Assembly (NCBI GenBank): GCA_035527515.1
Contig: DATLAJ010000072.1
Coordinates: 1-23,925 of the forward strand
Origin: a bacterium
GTDB lineage: Bacteria > B130-G9
Reading direction: 5' to 3'
DNA: 23,925 nucleotides
The notes under the pieces were generated by a model that did not search any database, had not been told where the DNA came from, and saw only the letters and a program-made list of their open reading frames with translations. Shown piece after piece: positions 15,322 through 23,812 of this stretch; within the stretch, counting starts at the first letter, position 1; each line of letters starts with the position of its first letter. The position numbers were made by a program, and so were the translations under genes.

Positions 15322-16236
15322 ATGGCTGTGCCGTGCTACGTTGAACTGCGGAGGATGGGCGAGCTCGGCAGGCGTGCTGACGTGCTCTATGCTCACCTGA
15401 AATCCTGCGGTCTGTGCCCGAGGATGTGCGGCGTGGACAGGACTGCGGGCGAGACGGGATACTGCCGTGTCGGGGATAAGGTCATCGTCAGCAGCTACGG
15501 CCCACATCCTGGCGAGGAGTCGGAGATGGTGGGTAGAAACGGTTCGGGCACGATATTCTTCGCCTCGTGCAACCTGCTGTGTGTTTTCTGCCAAAACGCA
15601 GAGATCAGCCACGGGATGCGAGGCGCCGCGCAGACGGATGCGGACCTGGCCGACAAGATGCTCCACCTTCAATCAATGGGCTGCCACAACATCAACCTCG
15701 TTACGCCGACGCACTTTGTGCCGCAGATAGTGCGGGCGATTGACATCGCCGCAGGGTTGGGGCTCAGGCTCCCGATCGTCTATAACTGCGGCGGCTACGA
15801 GCGGGTCGAGGTCCTGCGGACGCTCGACGGGATCATCGACATCTATATGCCCGATATCAAGTTCTCCGGCAGCGAGGAGTCGCAAAAATACCTGAACGCT
15901 CCGGATTATCCTGATGTAGTCAAACAAGCTGTGAAGGAGATGCACCGACAGGTCGGCGATTTAAGGGTCGATGCAGATGGCATAGCGACGCGAGGCCTTC
16001 TGGTCAGGCACTTGGTGATGCCCGGAGGCCTGGCGGGGTCGGAGGAGTTTGCGAGGTTCATTGCGGAGGAAGTATCCCCCAACACATACGTCAACATCAT
16101 GCCTCAGTACCATCCGGAGCATCGGGCCGGTGAGTTTCCCGAGCTTCTGAAGAGGGACGTATGGAAGCAATATCACGCGGCGCGGGAAGTTTTCAGAATG
16201 GCGGGCGTGGACTGGACGGCTACGGGACGCGGATAG
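15322..16236 (+). CDS. PflX-like radical SAM protein (pyruvate formate-lyase activating enzyme homologue)
   Basis: 304 residues from the ATG at 15322; a GTG at 15307 in the same frame is the alternative, and neither has a strong binding site. The N-terminus has four cysteines in C-x2-C-x3-C-x11-C (Cys29, 32, 36, 48; CGLCPRMCGVDR then GYC), then the radical SAM motif C-x3-C-x2-C at 83, 87 and 90 (ASCNLLCVFCQN). The rest follows the COG1313 pattern (LVTPTHFVPQI, YNCGGYE, DIYMPDIKF, LVRHLVMPGG, NIMPQYHPEH). The family is named after PFL-activating enzyme, but its own substrate is not known. There is no glycyl radical enzyme in the window. A 168-nt gap with no visible signal separates it from the methyltransferase, so the two may or may not be one operon. 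Confidence 0.9.
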   Translation: MAVPCYVELRRMGELGRRADVLYAHLKSCGLCPRMCGVDRTAGETGYCRVGDKVIVSSYGPHPGEESEMVGRNGSGTIFFASCNLLCVFCQNAEISHGMRGAAQTDADLADKMLHLQSMGCHNINLVTPTHFVPQIVRAIDIAAGLGLRLPIVYNCGGYERVEVLRTLDGIIDIYMPDIKFSGSEESQKYLNAPDYPDVVKQAVKEMHRQVGDLRVDADGIATRGLLVRHLVMPGGLAGSEEFARFIAEEVSPNTYVNIMPQYHPEHRAGEFPELLKRDVWKQYHAAREVFRMAGVDWTATGRG

Positions 16237-16266
16237 CAGTTTCGCTCAATTTGATTTCCGGGGTGC

Positions 16267-16295
16267 TTGATGTTTTCGCCCGGAAGTGGTCTTAT
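16267..16295 (+). promoter_or_regulatory. Weak candidate promoter of the DNA methyltransferase
   Basis: TTGATG (16267-16272) and TCTTAT (16290-16295) are separated by 17 nt. A TTATAT overlaps at 16292-16297 with a 19-nt spacer. It lies 50 nt before the methyltransferase start. Only partial consensus, so low confidence. Confidence 0.3.
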
Positions 16296-16345
16296 ATGTG
16301 CGGTAACGCAAGAATGAAAACCACCGTGAAAACGGGTGTCGAGCG

Positions 16346-17722
16346 ATGGCGCAGAGGACTCTGAGTTTCGCTTCTAGTGAAGAGCTAGACGCGAGAAAAA
16401 GGAATATCCTGCGCTCCCCGAAAGCAGACGGCTCAGGCGGCGCCGACTCAATTCCATATCTTGTTGCTTTAGGGGTGAGCATTGCTGAAAGAAAACAGCC
16501 GATCCAGTTCACGCCCAACTTCTCCCGTCATATTCACCGATGGGCCTCATACGTGCAGGGCTTCTCGGCCTCGTTTGTCGAGTCCACCATCCGTCGGCAC
16601 TGTAGGGATTATCCCAATCTACGGGTCCTCGACCCCTTTGCTGGGTGTGGCACAGTGCTGGTCCAGTCGAAGCTCCTGGGGTATCCCTCGCTCGGGACTG
16701 AATTGAATCCCCTTCTCAGCTTTGTAGCCGGCGTGAAGGTGAACTCATGGGATGTCTCCCCCGCCCGCCTTCTTGCCGCGTTTGAATCAATGCCAAAAGA
16801 CGCGCCCCAGGAAGCGCCTCGGTTTCTCAGGTCGGTCAATCAGTTCCGGCCTGGCGTTCTCGCGAATCTGGAGAGAATACGAGGTGGGATTGGCTGGTTG
16901 GAGGAGCATGAGGCCAACAGAAAGGTTCTGAACTTGCTGAAGGTCGCGTTTTGCTCGGTGCTAGTGCCTTGCAGCAATCTCAAGAGGACCCCATGCCTAG
17001 GATACAGCAGGAGCAAAGCTGTGCCTGATAATGCCCCGTGGCGCCTGTTTGAGGCGAAGGTTCACGCTATCGCCAGCGATCTAGACACAATTCGCAGGAC
17101 ATGCGGGGACAGGATACCTGTGGAGTCTCGTGTCCTATGTGAAGATGCAATGGAGTATAGACACGAACAGAAATTCGACCTCGCGATTACCTCTCCGCCA
17201 TACATGAACGGGCTTGATTACGTAATGAATTACAAGATCGAGATGGGGTGGCTGGGGTTTGTTGCAGACCATCGGGGCCTAAAAGAGATAAAGGACTCGA
17301 TGGTTGTTTGCGACAACGTCTCAAAAGAGTTGGTCAGGGGTTTTGCGAGCAGAACCAATGCTTATACCAATGACTGGATCGACAAGATTTGTGCTGAGAT
17401 CTCCAGGAACATAGAGCGCCGGGGCGTATACCGGCGGACTGACATGCCGCATGTCGTGGCCAAGTATTTTGACGACCTATATCGAGTAATGCACAATGTC
17501 TCAAGCTCGTTGAATCCCGGTGGTAGATTTGTTCTGGTGGTGGGCGACAGTCTTATCGCGGATGTTTACGTCCCTACAGACTTGATACTCGCGAGAATCG
17601 GCACAGAGTTGGGCCTTCAGATTGAGAGCATTGAGAAGGCACGAAGCAGGCGGTCCGGGCAAATCAGAAGCTACCGACTGCGAGAGAGCATCGTGACGCT
17701 GAGAAATCTGGAAAGCGCATGA
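16346..17722 (+). CDS. Site-specific DNA methyltransferase (amino-methyltransferase)
   Basis: 458 residues. The SAM-binding motif I is LDPFAGCGT (95-103), followed by a motif II-like GTELNP (117-122). The catalytic motif IV is TSPPYMNGLDYV (282-293), the SPPY form typical of N4-cytosine or N6-adenine DNA methylases. NPGGRFVLVVGDS near the C-terminus fits a later barrel strand. The order, motif I first and motif IV about 180 residues later with a variable block between, suggests that the target-recognition region lies in between. No restriction endonuclease of normal size accompanies it. The stop overlaps the ATG of a possible frameshifted small gene (ATGA). It could be an orphan regulatory methylase or the remains of a restriction-modification pair. 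Base specificity cannot be read from the sequence. Confidence 0.85.
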   Translation: MAQRTLSFASSEELDARKRNILRSPKADGSGGADSIPYLVALGVSIAERKQPIQFTPNFSRHIHRWASYVQGFSASFVESTIRRHCRDYPNLRVLDPFAGCGTVLVQSKLLGYPSLGTELNPLLSFVAGVKVNSWDVSPARLLAAFESMPKDAPQEAPRFLRSVNQFRPGVLANLERIRGGIGWLEEHEANRKVLNLLKVAFCSVLVPCSNLKRTPCLGYSRSKAVPDNAPWRLFEAKVHAIASDLDTIRRTCGDRIPVESRVLCEDAMEYRHEQKFDLAITSPPYMNGLDYVMNYKIEMGWLGFVADHRGLKEIKDSMVVCDNVSKELVRGFASRTNAYTNDWIDKICAEISRNIERRGVYRRTDMPHVVAKYFDDLYRVMHNVSSSLNPGGRFVLVVGDSLIADVYVPTDLILARIGTELGLQIESIEKARSRRSGQIRSYRLRESIVTLRNLESA

Positions 17723-17933
17723 CTGAGGAGTCCCTAGGCTACGTCCAATCACCCAAGAATTCCAATGGCATAACCAGATCGAAGACAACACTTCAACTCA
17801 GACTGTGGCGCTTCCAAAGACGCCAATCGATGGCCAGCGAGTTTTCATAAGAGCTGGGAGCGCAAAGAAGAGGGGCTGGCAGATCACTTTCAGAGACGTC
17901 TTCAAAGACGCTTTGGAATCTGGGGACAGTTGA
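17719..17933 (+). pseudogene. Possible frameshifted remnant of a small gene behind the methyltransferase
   Basis: An ATG at 17719 overlaps the methyltransferase stop (ATGA) and reads MTEESLGYVQSPK before continuing into unlike-protein sequence to a stop near 17846. A different frame, open from 17727, reads PITQEFQWHNQIEDN, then VALPKTPIDGQRVFIRAG and WQITFRDVFKDALESGDS, and stops at 17931-17933. Joining the two by a single-base shift around 17750 gives a plausible 70-residue protein translationally coupled to the methylase. I do not recognise its family. Either a real frameshift, a sequencing error, or chance coding-like sequence would explain it. Confidence 0.3.
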
Positions 17934-18064
17934 GCCGCCACACCCACGCACGATTGACAGCCTCGCCCCGAATGTCTTACGGTTGTCGCAGGGCCAGGAC
18001 GGTGAAGTTTTTTGGCCTTAAGATAAAACTACTGACACAAGAGCCCTGACGCGGGATACGGATA

Positions 18065-19033
18065 ATGGCGAGCAAACGGCTTGAGGCGCACATGATTCGG
18101 AGCTTTGTGTCGCCCGTGGGCGCGCTCGCCGGCGTTCTCCGCTACCTGAAGGATGTGCGGCCGTTCTATCACCTGATGGGCCTTTCGGGCTTCGCTTTCA
18201 GGATCAACATCGGAGACGGCGTCTGCCCAAGCTCCCCCTGTGCTTTTCACTGGGACCATTTCCTCTCAAGAGCGCTGATGCTCTTGGGCTACGACTGTGA
18301 AATCGTCCAATCATTCGGGACAAGTTTCCTCTTCGAGCAGCGCCTCAAGGAGGCTCACGCCCTTGTCCAAAGAAGTATAAACGGCGATGTCCCCCTGGTC
18401 GTTTGGGAGCTCGACCTGGCGGAGTTCGGGGTCATTCGGGGCTACGACGACGAGAAGAGCATCTACCTCACGGACACCTTGAAGTCTGAGGAGGGCGAGC
18501 AGACGTTGGCATTTAGTAAGCTTGGCCGGCAGGCCACCGAGTCGCTCTTCGTTCTTTCTTGCGGGCATCGGTTCGAGGTTGACGAACTGGTCTGCGCCAA
18601 GCGTGCGATAGAGTATGCAGTATTTCATCATACCCGCGAGGCGCCGCTGTCTAAGACTTACGAGACGGGTGCAGCGGCCTTCGGTAAGTGGATGGACTCG
18701 CTTTCGCGGCGGGACTTCGACCCGTTCGGCAACTCATATAACGCTAGGGTTGTGCTTGATTCCCGCGTGGCGGCCGCGAGATACCTTGAGCACGTTGCGA
18801 CTCTGTTCCCGCCGGGGGACTCGGGCTCGATCAGAGATGCGGCTCGCCACTTCGCTCAGGTGGCCGACGTATTTATGCTCTTCAGTGGCGTGTTCACGTT
18901 CCCGGGCGACGAGGGGCAGCTCAAGAACGAGATCGATCTTCGGAAAGGCGTTGGTTGGATATCGCGAGCACGGGCGGAGGAGAAGAAGGCCATCGAGTGC
19001 CTTGAGAAGGTAAACACTAAGTGGCGCAAGTAA
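18065..19033 (+). CDS. BtrH/C39-fold-like protein
   Basis: 322 residues without signal peptide or membrane segment. The N-terminal 150 residues resemble the BtrH N-terminal/C39-like cysteine-peptidase fold: SPVGALAGVLRYL, HLMGLSGFAFRINIG, LGYDCEIVQSF, PLVVWELDLAEFGVIRGYDDE. The helix that would normally begin with a catalytic Cys begins with Ser-Pro instead, so peptidase activity is doubtful. The C-terminal half is helical (AVFHHTREAPLSKTYETG, then a helical bundle) and ends in a Lys-rich tail. The promoter is not obvious; a TTGACA at about 17954 has no matching -10. The next gene starts one base after its stop, so the two are surely co-expressed. Function unknown. Confidence 0.65.
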   Translation: MASKRLEAHMIRSFVSPVGALAGVLRYLKDVRPFYHLMGLSGFAFRINIGDGVCPSSPCAFHWDHFLSRALMLLGYDCEIVQSFGTSFLFEQRLKEAHALVQRSINGDVPLVVWELDLAEFGVIRGYDDEKSIYLTDTLKSEEGEQTLAFSKLGRQATESLFVLSCGHRFEVDELVCAKRAIEYAVFHHTREAPLSKTYETGAAAFGKWMDSLSRRDFDPFGNSYNARVVLDSRVAAARYLEHVATLFPPGDSGSIRDAARHFAQVADVFMLFSGVFTFPGDEGQLKNEIDLRKGVGWISRARAEEKKAIECLEKVNTKWRK

Positions 19034-19034
19034 G

Positions 19035-20093
19035 ATGAGCAGCCGAAACAGCTATTCGGTCGTTCTCCGGCGCTTCTTCACGCCGCTATTGACAGGCTTC
19101 ACGGCCAAGAGGCGCTCGCTTTTTTTCAATGATCTCAGAAGGTATGTCGCATCCGGCGTCTCCTACTACGATGCGATAACGACTATGCGGCGCTACTGCC
19201 GGAACGGGCATCTGAAAAGGGTGCTCGACAAGATGCTCGCAATGGTCAACGCGGGAAGGGGCATCTGCGATGCGCTCTCGCTATTCCCCGCGACGTTCAG
19301 CGAGTTTGAGCTTGCGATGGTTGATCTGGGCGAGAGCACAGGCAAGCTCGAGGTCGCGCTTGCGAACGTTTCTGAGAAGCTCAAGTCGGACTACAAGATC
19401 AAGCAGCAGGTGATCAGAGGCTTAGTGTGGTATGTGATCACGGCCGTCTTTGTGGTGTGCGTGAGCATTCTCCTTCAGAATATGGGGCATCCGACGCCAG
19501 TTCGCATCACGCTGCTGAGGCTCATCGCAGCAATGGTCTTGATAGTCGGCATCATTCTCGGCGTCAAGCTCATCAGGGCCACGCCGGGCCTGGGCGAGGC
19601 GTTCGACGCGGTAACGTGTGCAATCCCATTCCTCGGCAACGTCCGCAAGAAGGCGGCCCTGGCGAGATTCGCCACGGCCTTCTCCTACGCATACGCTTCC
19701 GGTAGCGACATCCAGAAGACGTTGAGGCTCGCTGGCGAGAGCTCCATGAACAGGCTTTTCGCCGCGGATGCCCGCCGAATAGCGAGCGACGTCAGAAGGG
19801 GAGACAGCCTCGCCGAAGCCTTCGATAGATCAAGGATCATGCCGCCGCTGCTGAAGCAGACCGTTGCTATGGGCGAGAAGACCGGCGACTTTGACCAGGC
19901 GATGATGAACATCACTGATTTCGCCAAGGATGAACTGAAAACGGCCAGCGAGATGATAATCCAGTTCTCGATCGCTCTGACGTTTCTCACTCTCGCGGTC
20001 TATGTATTCTTCCTTGCCCTAGGGTTTTATAGCGGTTATCTGAACAAGGGCCTGGAGATAATGAAACGCGCAAACCCGCACTCCCACCAATGA
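19035..20093 (+). CDS. Type II secretion/type IV pilus F-family (GspF/PilC) inner-membrane protein
   Basis: 352 residues with two T2SF domains (about 26-145 and 204-325), each holding the family's Glu-x-TG signature (LGESTGKLEVAL at 98-109, MGEKTGDFDQAM at 279-290), and three membrane segments at about 128-147, 157-180 and 311-334. This is the standard GspF/PilC fold of the platform protein that sits on the assembly ATPase and helps polymerise pilin-like fibres. It is slightly short because the N-terminal cytosolic part is reduced. No GspE-type ATPase, prepilin, prepilin peptidase or secretin gene occurs in the window, so it is an orphan here. Start ATG at 19035 lies one base after the upstream stop, with only a weak binding site. 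Confidence 0.88.
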   Translation: MSSRNSYSVVLRRFFTPLLTGFTAKRRSLFFNDLRRYVASGVSYYDAITTMRRYCRNGHLKRVLDKMLAMVNAGRGICDALSLFPATFSEFELAMVDLGESTGKLEVALANVSEKLKSDYKIKQQVIRGLVWYVITAVFVVCVSILLQNMGHPTPVRITLLRLIAAMVLIVGIILGVKLIRATPGLGEAFDAVTCAIPFLGNVRKKAALARFATAFSYAYASGSDIQKTLRLAGESSMNRLFAADARRIASDVRRGDSLAEAFDRSRIMPPLLKQTVAMGEKTGDFDQAMMNITDFAKDELKTASEMIIQFSIALTFLTLAVYVFFLALGFYSGYLNKGLEIMKRANPHSHQ

Positions 20094-20205
20094 ACGGCCG
20101 GAGGCGAGCCCAAGTCGCGCCTCGTAGGCTCGGGGCTTCAGAGTGTGCGATGATCTTTCGCGGGAGTATTCGCGATGTTGGCGGCGTATGTGAGGTGATG
20201 CACTT

Positions 20206-22635
20206 ATGAGACACCAGAAACTCACTGAGAAGGCCCAGGAGGCCATCGCCCTTGCGCAGCGGACGATGGCGCAGCTTGCGCAGTCGCAGCTCGGGACGGA
20301 CCACCTGCTGTTCGGCCTGTTCTTTGTCGATAATTCCATTGTCTCGGAGATAGCGAGCGAGGCGGGTCTTGCGCCCGACAAATGCAAGGAGCAGGTGCGA
20401 GAGGCGGTGTTCCGTGGCCAGATACCGTCCACCTCTATGCCATCGGCAGGCACGCAGATATTTGCTACGCCCGATTTCGAGGAGGCTATGAAGGCCGCCG
20501 AGCAGGAGGCCAAGCGGTTTAGCGACGAGTTCGTTGGCTGCGAGCATCTTCTGATCGGCATTCTTTGTGTCGAGAACAGCCCCGGTGCGCAGATAGCGAG
20601 GAAGATCGGGCTCAGCAAGGAGGAGATATATGTCGCGTTGCAGAAGATTCGTGGCACAAGGCGGGTAACAGATGAGAATCCCGAGGAGAAATATCGTTCA
20701 CTCAAGCGTTACGGAACAGACCTGACAGAGCTCGCTCGGGCGGGCAGGCTATCTCCAGTCATCGGCCGTGAGCAGGAGATCAGGCGCGTAATCCAAATAC
20801 TGTCGCGCAAGACCAAGAACAACCCTGTGCTGATCGGGGACCCTGGCGTTGGCAAGACAGCCATCGCAGAGGGTCTGGCGCAGAAGATTGTGAGAAGCGA
20901 GATACCCGAGACGCTCGTGAACAGGAAACTCATTGCGCTCGATCTCGGCCAGTTGGTGGCGGGGGCGAAGTATCGCGGCGAGTTCGAGGACAGGGTCAAG
21001 GCAGTGATTAAGGAAGTGCAGGACGCGCAAGGTCATATAATCCTGTTCATTGATGAGCTGCACGCAGTTGTTGGGGCAGGTGCGGCCGAGGGCGGTATGG
21101 ACGCCTCGAATCTGCTGAAGCCTGCGCTTGCCCGCGGCGAGCTGCAGTGCATTGGCGCGACCACGATCGACGAGTATCGCAAGCACATCGAGAAGGACCC
21201 GGCGCTCGAGAGACGTTTTGCGCCGGTCATGGTCGCGGAACCGACAATCGACGATACGATTGCGATTCTATATGGGCTTAGACCCTCCTACGAAGCACAT
21301 CACAGTGTCAGGATAACGGATAAGGCCATTCGGGCCGCGGCCAGCCTCTCCGCGAGATATATCACCGACCGATTCCTACCGGACAAGGCCATCGATCTGG
21401 TTGACGAGGCCGCTTCCAAGGTCCACATCGACGCGATATACGTTCCGCCTCACATCCAGAAAATGGAAAGCGAATTGAGGGAGCTCGAAGACCAGGAGAG
21501 GGAGGCGGCGCTGAACCAGAAATACGAGATTGCTGCGACAGTTAAGCAGAAACGGCTCCAGTTGTTGGATAGGCTCAAGGCTGAGAAGGCCCAGGAGGAG
21601 AAGAAGACTGGGGGCGAGGAGACGGTCGTCGATGCAGAGCAGATCGCCCAGGTAATCTCGCTGTGGACTGGGATTCCCGCGACGAGTCTGTTGCGGGACG
21701 AGGCCGAGAAGCTGGAGAAAATGGAGGAGCTGCTCCACGAGAGATTGGTGAACCAAGACAACGCCGTAAAGCTGGTGTCGGAGGCGATAAGAAGAAGCCG
21801 CGCAGGACTTTCCGACCCCAAGCGCCCGATCGGCTCGTTCATATTCCTGGGTCCGACTGGGGTGGGTAAGACGGAGCTCGCCAAGGCGCTTGCGGAGCTC
21901 TTATTCAGCGATGAGGACAAGCTGGTCAGAGTCGATATGTCCGAGTTCATGGAGCGCTTCGACGTCTCAAAGCTCATCGGTGCGCCTCCTGGATACGTCG
22001 GCTACGAGGAGGGGGGCAGGCTGACCGAGGCGGTTCGCCGAAAGCCTTACTCAATTGTGCTTTTGGACGAGATCGAAAAAGCTCATCCAGAGGTTCAGAA
22101 CGTGCTCCTTCAGGTGCTCGATGACGGCCGGCTGACCGACGGCAAGGGCCGCGTTGTCAACTTCAAAAACACTGTCATAATAATGACCTCCAACATCGGC
22201 AGCGAGCTTCTACAAGACCTCCCCGAGAGGACAGACGACGAGCGCTCTCGAAGCGAATACGGCACGCTCAGGGAGCAAGTCCTCGCCAAGCTTCGGCAGT
22301 CTTTCAGGCCAGAGTTTCTCAACCGTGTGGACGAGACTGTTTTCTTCCGACCCCTCGGCAGAGAGGAAGTTCGGCAGATCGCCGGCCTACTTCTGAAGGA
22401 CCTCGAGCCTCGTCTGCAAGAGAACGGACTCAGGCTCGAGGTGGATGATGCCGTCAAGGACATGCTGGCCGCGGAAGGCTTCGACCCCACCTACGGTGCG
22501 CGCCCACTCAAACGGACCATTCAGCGCCTCATCGAGAACCCCCTCGCCTCGCACATCATTCGAGGCGATTTCGTCGGCAAATCCACTGTGCACGTAACCC
22601 TCAAGGCCGGCGCGGTGCAGTTTGCCGGGGAGTAG
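20206..22635 (+). CDS. clpC: ClpC-type ATP-dependent AAA+ unfoldase
   Basis: 809 residues. A repeat Clp N-domain (1-150, [14 protein letters not shown] and [12 protein letters not shown]) precedes AAA+ ring D1 (Walker A GDPGVGKT 211-218; Walker B FIDELHA with Glu284). A short UVR-like middle segment with coiled-coil character follows (about 431-459, [22 protein letters not shown]), and D2 ends the protein (Walker A GPTGVGKT 549-556; [33 protein letters not shown]). The short middle domain separates it from ClpB. However, the D2 stretch between SNIGSELL and [11 protein letters not shown] lacks the hydrophobic-Gly-hydrophobic tripeptide that docks ClpP in ClpA and ClpC. GAGGTGA lies seven bases before the ATG. 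It unfolds or remodels proteins with ATP. The gene symbol reflects architecture, not proven ClpP partnership. Confidence 0.93.
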   Translation: MRHQKLTEKAQEAIALAQRTMAQLAQSQLGTDHLLFGLFFVDNSIVSEIASEAGLAPDKCKEQVREAVFRGQIPSTSMPSAGTQIFATPDFEEAMKAAEQEAKRFSDEFVGCEHLLIGILCVENSPGAQIARKIGLSKEEIYVALQKIRGTRRVTDENPEEKYRSLKRYGTDLTELARAGRLSPVIGREQEIRRVIQILSRKTKNNPVLIGDPGVGKTAIAEGLAQKIVRSEIPETLVNRKLIALDLGQLVAGAKYRGEFEDRVKAVIKEVQDAQGHIILFIDELHAVVGAGAAEGGMDASNLLKPALARGELQCIGATTIDEYRKHIEKDPALERRFAPVMVAEPTIDDTIAILYGLRPSYEAHHSVRITDKAIRAAASLSARYITDRFLPDKAIDLVDEAASKVHIDAIYVPPHIQKMESELRELEDQEREAALNQKYEIAATVKQKRLQLLDRLKAEKAQEEKKTGGEETVVDAEQIAQVISLWTGIPATSLLRDEAEKLEKMEELLHERLVNQDNAVKLVSEAIRRSRAGLSDPKRPIGSFIFLGPTGVGKTELAKALAELLFSDEDKLVRVDMSEFMERFDVSKLIGAPPGYVGYEEGGRLTEAVRRKPYSIVLLDEIEKAHPEVQNVLLQVLDDGRLTDGKGRVVNFKNTVIIMTSNIGSELLQDLPERTDDERSRSEYGTLREQVLAKLRQSFRPEFLNRVDETVFFRPLGREEVRQIAGLLLKDLEPRLQENGLRLEVDDAVKDMLAAEGFDPTYGARPLKRTIQRLIENPLASHIIRGDFVGKSTVHVTLKAGAVQFAGE

Positions 22636-22643
22636 TGGAAGGC

Positions 22644-22699
22644 GGAAGGATGAAGGATTGGGGATCGTGGAAGGATGAAGGACTGAAGGATGAACGATT
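22644..22699 (+). repeat. Degenerate tandem repeats of GGAAGGATGAAGGA type
   Basis: Two near-identical 17-nt units (22644-22660 and 22669-22685, differing at one base) are spaced 25 nt apart and followed by a decayed third (22686-22699). They fill the gap between the clpC stop and the RhuM gene. A further copy lies at the far end of the RhuM gene. Confidence 0.75.
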
Positions 22700-22732
22700 T
22701 CGGATTACGCAATGAGGAGGAATGAAGGCGGC

Positions 22733-23812
22733 ATGACGAATTTGCCAGAGCGACGAGGTGATTCACAGATTCTCCTCTATCAGACGGAGGACGGCCGGAC
22801 GCGGATAGAAGTCCGCTTAGAGGGCGAGACCGTTTGGCTGACCTTGAATCAGATGGCAGCTCTCTTTCAGCGGGACAAGTCAGTTATATCCAAGCACATT
22901 GGAAATGTATTCAAGGAAGGGGAGCTTGATCGCGGCTCAACTGTTGCAAAAATTGCAACAGTTCAGATGGAGGGTGGACGTGAGATTAAGCGGCGCCTTG
23001 AGTACTACAATCTGGACGTAATCATATCCGTCGGCTACCGTGTGAAATCGCACATGGCCACCCGCGTCCGCATCTGGGCGACCCAGCGATTGCGGGAGTA
23101 CATCATCAAAGGTTTCGCCCTCGATGACGAACGGCTGAAACAGGCTGCAGGCGGTGGCTACTTTGACGAACTGCTCGCCCGGATTCGCGACATCCGTTCA
23201 TCCGAAAAGGTCTTCTGGCGCAAAGCCCTGGATATTTATGCGACGAGCATTGACTACAACCCCAATACCGACACGTCGCGGCAGTTTTTCAAGGTCGTTC
23301 AGAATAAGGTCCACTGGGCGGCCCACGGGCACACGGCGGCCGAGATCATCAGCGCAAGGGCCGATGCCTCCCAACCAAACATGGGCCTGACCTCGTGGAG
23401 AGGAAGTAAGCCAGCCCTTGCCGATGTTCAAATCGCCAAGAACTACTTGAGCCTCGAGGAACTGGACATCTTGAACCGAATCGTCTCCATGTATCTGGAC
23501 TTCGCCGAACTCCAGGCCCTGAACCGAAAGCCCATGTATATGAGCGGCTGGATCGCCAAACTAGATGATTTCATGCGTATCAGCGAGCGGGACATCCTGA
23601 TGCACGCCGGGACAGTGAGCCACGATGAGGCGCTGGGAAAGGCCAGAAAGGAGTATGAGGCATATCGGAAGAGAATGTTGGAGGAACCTTCCGCGGTGGA
23701 GCGGGATTTTGTTGAGGTCGTGAATGAAGTGAAGCAGTTGGAGAAAGGCAAGCCACGAAAGGCCAAGAAAGGGGCCAAAAGTGGAAAGGATGAAGGACGG
23801 AGCCGAACATGA
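22733..23812 (+). CDS. RhuM family protein
   Basis: 359 residues from the ATG at 22733, preferred because GAAGG is just upstream; an ATG at 22712 has no binding site. It matches the RhuM family (COG3943) along its length: VWLTLNQMAALFQRDKSVIS (a helix-turn-helix-like N-terminus), YYNLDVIISVGYRVKSHMAT, REYIIKGFALDDERLKQ, DIYATSIDYNPNTDTSRQFF, NKVHWAAHGHTAAEI, ADASQPNMGLTSW and KNYLSLEELDILNRIVSMYL. RhuM was named in a Salmonella pathogenicity island and is common on mobile regions in many bacteria; its biochemical role is not settled. The last 15 or so residues are Lys/Gly-rich and partly encoded by a copy of the flanking repeat. The stop overlaps the next gene's ATG (ATGA). Confidence 0.93.
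   Translation: MTNLPERRGDSQILLYQTEDGRTRIEVRLEGETVWLTLNQMAALFQRDKSVISKHIGNVFKEGELDRGSTVAKIATVQMEGGREIKRRLEYYNLDVIISVGYRVKSHMATRVRIWATQRLREYIIKGFALDDERLKQAAGGGYFDELLARIRDIRSSEKVFWRKALDIYATSIDYNPNTDTSRQFFKVVQNKVHWAAHGHTAAEIISARADASQPNMGLTSWRGSKPALADVQIAKNYLSLEELDILNRIVSMYLDFAELQALNRKPMYMSGWIAKLDDFMRISERDILMHAGTVSHDEALGKARKEYEAYRKRMLEEPSAVERDFVEVVNEVKQLEKGKPRKAKKGAKSGKDEGRSRT
23783..23799 (+). repeat. Distal copy of the GGAAGGATGAAGGA repeat, inside the end of the RhuM gene
   Basis: GGAAAGGATGAAGGACG repeats the upstream unit (22669-22685) with one extra A. Including the preceding GT, 18 bases match 17 bases at 22667-22683. It encodes the residues GKDEG near the RhuM C-terminus. Confidence 0.65.

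Noticed and set aside
14650-15672. 340-codon minus-strand open frame spanning the methyltransferase and PflX genes
   Set aside because: It crosses two well-supported plus-strand genes and their gap, and its His/Arg/Pro-rich translation is typical of an antisense artefact.
17950-18064. Promoter TTGACA near 17954 for the BtrH-like gene
   Set aside because: The hexamer 17 nt downstream (TTACGG) does not resemble a -10 box; alternatives near 18019 are also weak.
20094-20205. Heat-shock operator (CIRCE or CtsR box) in front of clpC
   Set aside because: Neither the CIRCE inverted repeat nor the CtsR heptad repeat is present; only small GC hairpins without T-runs are seen.
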